DNA of 61,442 nt from Alphaproteobacteria bacterium (lineage in GTDB: Bacteria > Pseudomonadota > Alphaproteobacteria > Reyranellales > Reyranellaceae). A model generated the notes under the pieces. The model saw only the letters and a list, made by a program, of their open reading frames with translations. It did no database searches and was not told the origin of the DNA. A program made the position numbers and the translations under genes. Of the stretch, positions 55,670 to 61,442 are shown one piece after another. The stretch covers positions 1-61,442 of the forward strand of contig CANJHI010000011.1 of the NCBI GenBank assembly GCA_947474005.1, given 5' to 3'. Numbering within the stretch: position 1 is the first letter of the stretch; every line of letters begins with the position of its first letter.

Positions 55670-56710
55670 ATGCATCGCAGAACACTTCTCGCTTCCGCCG
55701 CTCTCCTGCCGTTCGGCGCCCGTGTGGTCTCGGCCGCCCCGCCACCCGAGACGATCACCCCGGCGCTGATCGAGGCCGCCAGGAAGGAAGGCAAGGTGAG
55801 CTACTACACGGCGATGGATCTCAGCGTCGCCGAGCCGATGGCCCGGACCTTCGAGGCCAAGTTCCCCGGCATCACGGTGCGCGTCGAACGCTCCGGCGCC
55901 GAGCGCGTGTTCCAGCGCATCGGCATGGAGTACCAGAGCAAGATCTATAATTGCGACGTCGCCAACAGCTCCGACGCCGCGCACTTCCTGCCGTGGAAGC
56001 GGCAGGGCTGGCTGGCGCCGTTCGTCACCGTCGACATGGCCGAGAACGTTCCGGCCGAGCAGCGCGACCCCGACGGCACCTACGTCAACCAGCGCACGCA
56101 CCTCAGCACGATCGCCTACAACACCAGCCTGGTGAAACCCGAGGACGCCCCCAAGGGTTTCGCCGACCTGCTCGATCCCAAGTACGCGGGCAAGATGGTC
56201 AAGGGCCATCCCGGCTACAGCGGCACCATCATGACTGCGACGCAACAGATCGTGCAGGTGCTGGGCTGGGGCTACTTCGAGAAGCTCGCCAAGCAGAAGG
56301 TGCTGCAAGTCCAGTCGGCCACCGAGCCGCCGAAGAAGATCGAGGCCGGCGAGCGCGCCATCGCCGTCGACGGCAGCGACTATCTGTTCTGGATGGCCAA
56401 GGAGCGCGGCGCGCCGATCCAGGTGGTCCACGCGGTCGAAGGCACGCCGATGATCTCGAACCCGATGGCGGTGTTCAAAGCCGCGCCCAATCCCAATGCC
56501 GCCCGCCTGCTGGTGGCCTGGATCATGTCGGCCGAGGGCCAGCAGTTCATCGTCGACTTGAGCGGCCAGTATCCGGCCAACAAGCTCGTGAAGGCCAAGG
56601 CCGGCCGGCCAGCGCTCGCCTCGATCAAGACGCTCCCCGAGGATGCCGCCGCGGTCGAGAAGCAGGCCGACGAGATCAAGTTGAAGTACGCGAAGTTCTT
56701 CAAGGTATGA
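55670..56710 (+). CDS. Periplasmic binding protein, iron-type ABC transporter, paralogue B
   Basis: The 346-residue protein has a signal peptide (MHRRTLLASAALLPFG, cleavage near VSAA) and shares long blocks with paralogue A, for example LIEAARKEGKV, VERSGAERVFQRIG and HPGYSGTIMTATQQ. It starts three bases after paralogue A, so the pair is a tandem duplication. It overlaps the permease start as ATGA. Confidence 0.87.
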   Translation: MHRRTLLASAALLPFGARVVSAAPPPETITPALIEAARKEGKVSYYTAMDLSVAEPMARTFEAKFPGITVRVERSGAERVFQRIGMEYQSKIYNCDVANSSDAAHFLPWKRQGWLAPFVTVDMAENVPAEQRDPDGTYVNQRTHLSTIAYNTSLVKPEDAPKGFADLLDPKYAGKMVKGHPGYSGTIMTATQQIVQVLGWGYFEKLAKQKVLQVQSATEPPKKIEAGERAIAVDGSDYLFWMAKERGAPIQVVHAVEGTPMISNPMAVFKAAPNPNAARLLVAWIMSAEGQQFIVDLSGQYPANKLVKAKAGRPALASIKTLPEDAAAVEKQADEIKLKYAKFFKV

Positions 56711-58404
56711 AACGGACTTTCGACCTCTCGCGTCCCGTCCTGATCGCCGTCGCCGCCCTCCTGGCGGTGATGATCGTGCTGCCGGTGGGCTGGCTGGTCG
56801 TCTATGCCTTCTCCTCCAAGGAAGGCGGTGCCAGCCTCGGCAACTTCGCCACGCTGTTCACCGATCCTACGTTCGTCGATCCGCTGATCACCACGCTCAT
56901 CATCGCCGTGTCGGTGAGCCTGCTGTGCTGCGCCATCGCCGCTCCGCTCGGCTGGCTGGTCGCGCGCACCGATATGCCGTTGGCCAGGAGTGTGCGCACG
57001 CTGGTGATGGCCTCGCTGGTGACGCCGCCGTTCGTCGGCGCCATCGCCTGGGAGATGCTGGCGGCGCCCAACTCCGGCCTGCTCAACCAGCTCTGGCGCA
57101 GCCTCACCGGCATGCCGGCCGACGAGGCGCTGCTCGATATCTATAGTCTCGAAGGGCTGATCTTCGTCATCGCCTGCTACACCTTTCCCTATGTCTTCAT
57201 CCTGGTCGCCAACGCGCTCGACCGCATGCCGGGCGAGCTCGAGGACGCCTCTTCCATGCTGGGCGCCAAGACCTGGGACACCGCGCGTCGCATCACCGTG
57301 CCGCTCGCCTTGCCCACCCTGCTGGCCGGCGCCCTGGTCGCCTTCCTGCAGGCGATGAACCTGTTCGGCTCGCCCGCCATCCTCGCCATTCCCGCCGGCT
57401 TCCACACGCTCACCACCCGCATCTGGAGCCTGTTCCAGTTCCCGCCCAAGCCCGAACTCGCCGCCGCCGCGTCGCTGCCGCTGCTGGTGCTCACCGTCCT
57501 TCTCCTGCGCGCCCAGGCGATGGCGCTCGGCCGCCGCGGCTATGCGGTGCTGGGCGGCAAGTACGGCGAGCCGCGCCTGATCAAGCTCGGCGCGCTCAAA
57601 TGGCCCGCGGCCGGACTGGCGCTCCTCGTGCTCGCCATGCCGCTGTTCCTGCCCTACGCGGCGCTGTTCAACTCGGCTTTTTCGCGCGTGGCGTCTCGTG
57701 TCATCAGCTTCGAGACCGCGACGCTGCACAACTTCCGCTTCACCTTCTTCGAGCTCAGCTCGACCATGCCGGCGCTGAAAAACACCTTCCTGCTCGCCAC
57801 CTCGACGGCGACGGTGGGCGCGCTGCTGGCGCTGCTGATCGCCTACATCGTCGCCCGCAAGGCGGTGGCCGGACACCGCGTGCTGGGCTTCCTCGCGACC
57901 GCGCCGCTCGCCATCCCCGGCATCGTGCTGGGCGTCGGCCTCTTCCTCGCCTACACGCGCCCGCCGCTCACGCTCTACGGCACGCTGTGGATCCTGCTCA
58001 TCGCCTTCGTCACCATCGAGCTTCCGGCGGCCTACCAGCAGCTCTCCTCGGCCTTCCACGCCGTCCACCCCGAGCTGGAGGAGGCGGGCCGCATGCTGGG
58101 CGCCTCGCGGCTGCGCACGCTGGCCGACATCACCGCGCCGCTGCTGCGCTCCGCCGTGATCGCCACCTGGTGCTTCATCTTCGTCGCCGTCATCCGCGAA
58201 CTCAGCGCCGCCGTGATCCTGTTCACCTCCGACACCAAGGTTCTCTCGGTGCTGATCTTCGACCTCAAGGAAAGCGGCGACGTCGGCGCCATCGCGGTGC
58301 TGAGCCTTGTCATGGTGGCCATCACCACCGTGGTCGTGGCCGCCGCCAACCGCCTGGGCGGCACCCGCACCGCCGGCCGCCTGCATGCGCGGGCGGCGGG
58401 GTAG
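56707..58404 (+). CDS. ABC transporter permease, two fused membrane domains (FbpB-like)
   Basis: The 565-residue permease has about twelve hydrophobic segments with two coupling loops, LEDASSMLGAKTWDTARRIT (about 180) and LEEAGRMLGASRLRTLADIT (about 457). This double domain is typical of FbpB. It serves both upstream binding proteins. It overlaps paralogue B by four bases. Confidence 0.9.
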   Translation: MKRTFDLSRPVLIAVAALLAVMIVLPVGWLVVYAFSSKEGGASLGNFATLFTDPTFVDPLITTLIIAVSVSLLCCAIAAPLGWLVARTDMPLARSVRTLVMASLVTPPFVGAIAWEMLAAPNSGLLNQLWRSLTGMPADEALLDIYSLEGLIFVIACYTFPYVFILVANALDRMPGELEDASSMLGAKTWDTARRITVPLALPTLLAGALVAFLQAMNLFGSPAILAIPAGFHTLTTRIWSLFQFPPKPELAAAASLPLLVLTVLLLRAQAMALGRRGYAVLGGKYGEPRLIKLGALKWPAAGLALLVLAMPLFLPYAALFNSAFSRVASRVISFETATLHNFRFTFFELSSTMPALKNTFLLATSTATVGALLALLIAYIVARKAVAGHRVLGFLATAPLAIPGIVLGVGLFLAYTRPPLTLYGTLWILLIAFVTIELPAAYQQLSSAFHAVHPELEEAGRMLGASRLRTLADITAPLLRSAVIATWCFIFVAVIRELSAAVILFTSDTKVLSVLIFDLKESGDVGAIAVLSLVMVAITTVVVAAANRLGGTRTAGRLHARAAG

Positions 58405-58439
58405 AACGGATCATCCGTCGTCTCGACCGTAGCGCCCCT

Positions 58440-58580
58440 CGAGTGCCCTCGGGGCAGGCTCCGCGCGAAGTGGAGAGACCTTACTCTCCACGATTGGCAG
58501 CCTCCTGTAGAGAGAAGGCCCCTCGGCTACGCTCGGGGCGACGGTGTTTTGGCCTCCACGACTTGTGGAGGTCGGGAGTC
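58440..58580. repeat. Mosaic of short inverted repeats in a 262-base gap
   Basis: The gap 58405-58666 between two convergent genes has no coding frame I accept. It holds short hairpins: GTGGAGAG (58470-58477) with CTCTCCAC (58484-58491), and CCTCCAC (58553-58559) with GTGGAGG (58565-58571). It also has related CCTCGGGGC/CTCGGGGCG pieces near 58450 and 58534. It may terminate both genes, or be a nest of degenerate dispersed repeats. Confidence 0.5.
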
Positions 58581-58666
58581 CGCCGGAACGGGCGCCAAGT
58601 CCTTGGTCTCCTTGTCTTTTCACCAATCCGCCGCGTGCAGCGCGTGCGCGGCAGAAGCGTGCATTT

Positions 58667-59644
58667 TCAATCGGCGAAGATCGCCACTTCGCCCGTTGTG
58701 ACGGGCTGCTGCAGCAGGCCGAGGCTGCCCAGTGTCGCGAGGGTCTTCTGCCAGCCGTCGCGCGTCTGGCCGCCGACCGGGGGCGCGCCCAGTTGGCGGG
58801 CGACGTCGGCCATGCCGGTTTCGACATAGCGCTGCGACATCGCCGGGAAGAACACCATGAACGACGCCGACGCCGCGGCCGGCCGCGCGCGCACGACCTC
58901 GTAGGCTTCGGCCAGCGCCTCGGCGATCTTGCGCGCCACCGGGCGCCGCTTGGGATCGGCCCAGGCCGCGGCGTTCACGATCAGGTTCAGGCTGTAACAA
59001 TCGACGCCGAAGTCGGCGAGCCGCAGGATTTCGAGCTTGCGCCCCGCGCCCATCAGCTCGGCCGGCGCGATCTCCATATAATCGATCAGCGCATCGACCT
59101 TGCCGTCGAGCAGCGCGCTCGAATCCCAGCCGACCTCGACTTCGGTGATGCGCGCGCGATCGAGCCGGTTGGCGATCAGCAGCGCGCGATATTCCTCGAC
59201 CGTGATGCTGCCCGGCACCAGGCCGATGCGGCGGCCTAAAAGATCCTGCGGCTTGGCGATGCCGCTGCCGGCGAGCGAATAGATCACCGTCGGCGTCTCG
59301 CGGTAGTAGACGGCGAGGCTCCGCACCGGCGCGCCTTTCGAGCGCGCGATGGCGGAGGCGGCGCCGCTCGACGAGCCGATCCAGGTGCTGTCGCCGCGGC
59401 CGATCCACTCGGCCGACGCCGAGGCGCCGTGGCCGATCACGATCTCGACGTCGAGCCCGCGCCGCTCGAAGGCGCCGGTCTGCTGCGCCAGGAAGAAGCC
59501 GGCGTAGGTGGGCGAAGGCTTCCAGTCGATCAGCAGTTCGACTTTTTCGCGCGATTGCGCGCCGGCGATCCCACGCCACAGCGCCGGGGCGGCCAGCGCG
59601 GCGGAGATCAGCGTGCGGCGGGGGAGGGAGCGGACTCGGGACAT
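58667..59644 (-). CDS. NMT1/THI5-like ABC substrate-binding protein
   Basis: The 325-residue protein has a signal peptide (PRRTLISAALAAPALW, cleavage after AGAQ) and the NMT1-like opening VELLIDWKPSPTYAGFFLAQQ. Further family segments are GLVPGSITVEEYRA and DALIDYMEIAPAEL. The family binds pyrimidine precursors of thiamine, riboflavin, or nitrate/sulfonates. No permease or ATPase is next to it on this strand. The ATG at 59642-59644 is at the signal peptide; an upstream ATG at 59692 adds 16 residues. Confidence 0.85.
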   Translation of the reverse strand: MSRVRSLPRRTLISAALAAPALWRGIAGAQSREKVELLIDWKPSPTYAGFFLAQQTGAFERRGLDVEIVIGHGASASAEWIGRGDSTWIGSSSGAASAIARSKGAPVRSLAVYYRETPTVIYSLAGSGIAKPQDLLGRRIGLVPGSITVEEYRALLIANRLDRARITEVEVGWDSSALLDGKVDALIDYMEIAPAELMGAGRKLEILRLADFGVDCYSLNLIVNAAAWADPKRRPVARKIAEALAEAYEVVRARPAAASASFMVFFPAMSQRYVETGMADVARQLGAPPVGGQTRDGWQKTLATLGSLGLLQQPVTTGEVAIFAD

Positions 59645-59693
59645 TTTATTGCGCCACGACCAAGGGATTGAAGATAAAGGATAAGACGGCATT

Positions 59694-59731
59694 TCCTGTC
59701 GCCTGAAGTGTCGAATTTCAGAAAAACAGGA
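59694..59731 (-). terminator. Nested hairpin directly after the small HTH gene
   Basis: TCCTGT (59694-59699) pairs with ACAGGA (59726-59731), and inside them CTGAA (59703-59707) pairs with TTCAG (59717-59721). On the minus strand it begins at the stop codon. It could terminate the HTH transcript, although no T tract follows the outer stem. Confidence 0.35.
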
Positions 59732-60040
59732 TCACCGCACAAACTTGCCCATGACGTAGAAGAGCTGGCGGTTGTTCATGCGGCCGGGCGCCATGCCGAA
59801 ACAGGCGCGCCGCCTCGGCCGTGCCGCCGCCTCGGCCAGGGCCGCCTCCCAGGCCGCCGCGAAGCCGGGGAGCGTATTGCGCCACGTATAAGGCGTGGTG
59901 CGGTCGACATCGACGATGGCGGACGCATGGGACACCGAGCCGGTCTCGCCCAGCGCCTTCAGGAACGCCATCTGGCGCTCGCGGCGGCGGGTGAACTTGC
60001 GGTGGCCGTTGTGGCGGGTCGGGGAAAAAGGGTCGGTCAA
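59732..60040 (-). CDS. Small helix-turn-helix protein (terminase-small-subunit/Myb-like HTH)
   Basis: The 102-residue basic protein has an HTH-like region (about 25-55: AFLKALGETGSVSHASAIVD then RTTPYTWRNT) followed by PGFAAAWEAALAEA. This pattern is seen in phage or mobile-element HTH proteins. I choose TTG at 60038-60040: GAGGAGG stands five bases before it, and the promoter at 60060-60088 lies inside any longer frame. A decayed copy of its 3' part occurs at 61164-61210. Likely a DNA-binding regulator of a mobile island. Confidence 0.7.
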   Translation of the reverse strand: MTDPFSPTRHNGHRKFTRRRERQMAFLKALGETGSVSHASAIVDVDRTTPYTWRNTLPGFAAAWEAALAEAAARPRRRACFGMAPGRMNNRQLFYVMGKFVR

Positions 60041-60059
60041 TGGTGCCTCCTCGACAGGA

Positions 60060-60088
60060 TATATAGGAAACGGACGGTTTCCTGTCAA
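60060..60088 (-). promoter_or_regulatory. Near-consensus promoter with a palindromic spacer
   Basis: On the minus strand TTGACA (60083-60088, perfect), a 17-base spacer and TATATA (60060-60065) precede the HTH gene by 20 bases. The spacer itself (60066-60082) is the inverted repeat GGAAAC-N5-GTTTCC. A protein bound there would block RNA polymerase exactly, so I expect tight repression, possibly by the HTH protein itself. Confidence 0.8.
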
Positions 60089-60134
60089 GGGGCTTCCGGT
60101 GAAGCTGTTCACTTCGGAGAAGATCGAGACAAGC

Positions 60135-61091
60135 CTATCGGCGAGAAAGGGCGCTTCCGTCTACGAATTTCATAAGGTCAACGATTGGTGACCCCAGCAT
60201 ATCGCCGACCTTCTCACAAATGAGCTCAACATTCCGGCCCCGACGCGCGCCCCACTCTGTATATTGCTTGAAGTCGGGATTAACGACGCCAATGCGGGCG
60301 GGACTGGCTGCGATAGGATCCCAAATATGGGAGTCCTCCTCGTTCAGATTAATGCCGACTAGGACTATTGAGTCTGCCGTCGTCAGGAAATTGGCAAACG
60401 CTTGCTGCATCCCTTTCACGTAGCTCGGGTTGTATGGAACGTTCTTCCCAATGACGTAGGCTGAGATCGCCGGCGCGGCGGGCCTGCCGAAAGCAAGGAT
60501 GTCTTTACAGTATTCGCGCGCTCTATCTGGATCAGCCACCGAAATGGTTGATTCTAGAGCTGCGCCGGATGGGTTCTTGTTTACGATTAGTACATTGGTG
60601 AAAATTTTAATGGTCTCCTCGCCGACCAGAAAAATCGGTGACCCATGCAGCTTGAGAACTGCCCTCCCAACGGCCTGCCAATTCGGGATGCAACCACCTA
60701 GAAGCAATGCATGCTCGAGAAGAAGATCGTAGTTGAGAGTTGCAAGATAGAGGGGCCGTTGAACTCGCTGTATGAATTCGACGACCCGGCAATAGATGTT
60801 ATTCTCCGTTTGGCTGATTTTGAACTGCAGGAAGTAGAGCGACATCCGGCACAGAAATGTCGATAACTCTGTCAGGCGCTCACTATGAAATCGCGCCATG
60901 CCGCTTTCAAAGTTGCCGCGAAACTCATCTTTCAATGGCTGATCCAACTGTCCGAAGTATGGATCAAACTCGCACAATTCTTCGAACAGGCGGTTGCCCA
61001 GCGGTGGAGATTTTGGCGTGACGCCCGAGCTGAACGCGCTAGCTCCTGCCCCGAACAAGAAAATGCAACTGCCTGTCGATGTGCTCGCCAT
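60135..61091 (-). CDS. Stand-alone SIR2-like domain protein (candidate NAD-degrading defence protein)
   Basis: The 318-residue protein has the SIR2-like core: IFLFGAGASAF (10-20), LATLNYDLLLEHAL with N120 (116-129), VLKLHGSPIF with H149 (145-154) and VLVGINLNEEDSHIW (243-257). N120 and H149 match the catalytic pair of SIR2 NADases used in several anti-phage systems. No zinc ribbon or second domain is visible. Its base composition is about 45% G+C in places, far below its neighbours. The ATG at 61089-61091 is preferred; a TTG at 61172 adds residues from a decayed repeat. The true function is not proven. Confidence 0.8.
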   Translation of the reverse strand: MASTSTGSCIFLFGAGASAFSSGVTPKSPPLGNRLFEELCEFDPYFGQLDQPLKDEFRGNFESGMARFHSERLTELSTFLCRMSLYFLQFKISQTENNIYCRVVEFIQRVQRPLYLATLNYDLLLEHALLLGGCIPNWQAVGRAVLKLHGSPIFLVGEETIKIFTNVLIVNKNPSGAALESTISVADPDRAREYCKDILAFGRPAAPAISAYVIGKNVPYNPSYVKGMQQAFANFLTTADSIVLVGINLNEEDSHIWDPIAASPARIGVVNPDFKQYTEWGARRGRNVELICEKVGDMLGSPIVDLMKFVDGSALSRR

Positions 61092-61163
61092 CACCACTGT
61101 CACTTCATAAGAATTGCAAGGAAGATTTCGGCAGGAAAAGCGCTGCCACTGCGGCGTTGCCTC

Positions 61164-61210
61164 CTCGGCCAAGGGCGCCTCTCAAAGCCGGCGTGAAGCC
61201 GGGAAGCGTA
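61164..61210 (-). pseudogene. Decayed copy of the 3' part of the small HTH gene
   Basis: This stretch aligns with 59831-59876 inside the HTH gene at about 80% identity with one extra base, from CTCGGCCA through GAAGCCGGG to AGCGTA. It encodes a recognisable ALAE-like and PGF segment on the minus strand but is cut off on both sides. It lies just upstream of the SIR2-like gene. The remainder of 61092-61350 shows nothing else I can name. Confidence 0.6.
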
Positions 61211-61344
61211 GCTACCGGCTCCTTGCCGACCGCGGCGCCATTAATTGCGTTCTCGTCACCCTAGAGCAAGCGGGCTTCCGGGTAAGCGCATCGAGGCATT
61301 TTGCCTCCGAAAGGCTCCTGATCTTCTCAAGAGCCTCAAGTTTA

Positions 61345-61442
61345 GACCGCAGATATCTGGCCGTCGTGCTCGATTGGTTCAGCCGCCGCGTGCTGTCGTG
61401 GCGGCTGTCGCTCACCATGGAAGCGGAATTCTGCGTTGAGAC
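61345..61442 (+). pseudogene. IS3-type transposase (OrfB) fragment running off the window
   Basis: From 61354 the plus strand reads YLAVVLDWFSRRVLSWRLS followed by LTMEAEFCVE, the DDE integrase core around the second Asp of IS3-family OrfB proteins. The homology begins abruptly near 61350. Upstream in this frame there is no transposase sequence, so the copy is 5'-truncated at this junction. Its 3' part is outside the window. Confidence 0.8.

Noticed and set aside
53897..56431. 844-codon minus-strand open frame across the iron-type ABC operon
   Set aside because: It runs antisense to three well-supported genes and has only the biased composition of a third-position shadow. The 668-codon frame at 56380-58386 and the 746-codon frame at 42818-45058 were rejected for the same reason.
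60041..60112. N-terminal extension of the small HTH protein to a GTG at 60112
   Set aside because: It would place the near-consensus promoter and the ribosome-binding site inside the coding region. The TTG at 60040 explains both signals.
60135..61091. Complete Thoeris, DSR or SIR2-HerA defence system
   Set aside because: No TIR-domain, HerA, Argonaute or APAZ partner and no SLOG domain is visible. Only a stand-alone SIR2-like domain is supported.
61212..61418. 68-codon minus-strand frame at the right edge
   Set aside because: It overlaps the transposase fragment in antisense and has no recognisable features.

Overview
The window is about 61 kb of GC-rich (roughly two thirds G+C), densely coded DNA. 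It looks chromosomal and fits a metabolically versatile soil or water alphaproteobacterium. The evidence is many family III CoA-transferases, orphan Bug/TctC receptors, ABC uptake operons, aerobic benzoyl-CoA (box) genes, class III adenylate cyclases and palindromic intergenic repeats. A Reyranella-like lineage is my inference from gene style only. I saw no rRNA, tRNA, CRISPR array or origin. No gene-free stretch exceeds 300 bases.

Layout. 1-5.3 kb: the 3' end of an alpha/beta hydrolase, a truncated cytochrome P460, ohr, an unassigned protein, a palindromic repeat, poxB and an SGNH-like protein. 5.3-8.2 kb: an acetylpolyamine amidohydrolase coupled to a CoA-transferase, then a Phd/ParE toxin-antitoxin pair. 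8.2-15 kb: an M20 amidohydrolase, a BenE benzoate symporter, a CMD-family protein divergent from an HxlR regulator with two matching operators, a MarR regulator, and an amidohydrolase/thiolase/Zn-ribbon operon. 15-26.8 kb, all minus strand: benzoate-CoA ligase, a branched-chain-type ABC transporter, the potFGHI polyamine transporter, and a sulfite-oxidase-like enzyme with a cytochrome c.

26.8-32.6 kb: cupin, cold-shock protein, SulP transporter, a Bug receptor, a divergent transthyretin-like protein, a Tim44-like protein and a membrane protein. 32.6-38.5 kb: boxB and boxC, a GNAT, an Rrf2 regulator, a secreted protein and an acyl-CoA dehydrogenase. 38.5-45.2 kb: two tandem adenylate cyclases, a transglutaminase-like protein, a uraD-uraH fusion and an aldehyde dehydrogenase. 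45.3-53.4 kb: three Bug receptors, a CocE-type hydrolase, RidA, an SDR without its catalytic Ser/Tyr, a CoA-transferase and a crotonase lacking both catalytic Glu. 53.5-59.6 kb: an iron-type ABC operon with two tandem binding-protein paralogues, a repeat mosaic and an NMT1-type binding protein.

59.7-61.4 kb differs from the rest. Its G+C is close to 45% in places. It carries a small HTH gene under a near-consensus promoter whose spacer is a palindrome, a stand-alone SIR2-like protein, a decayed second copy of the HTH gene, and a truncated IS transposase at the edge. This is the best candidate for an acquired, possibly defensive, island.

Shared themes are aromatic acid use (BenE, benzoate-CoA ligase plus ABC importer, BoxB, BoxC; no boxA seen), polyamine use (PotFGHI plus the amidohydrolase), purine ring breakdown (UraD-UraH), and very frequent ATGA/GTGA gene overlaps, which I used to choose several start codons.
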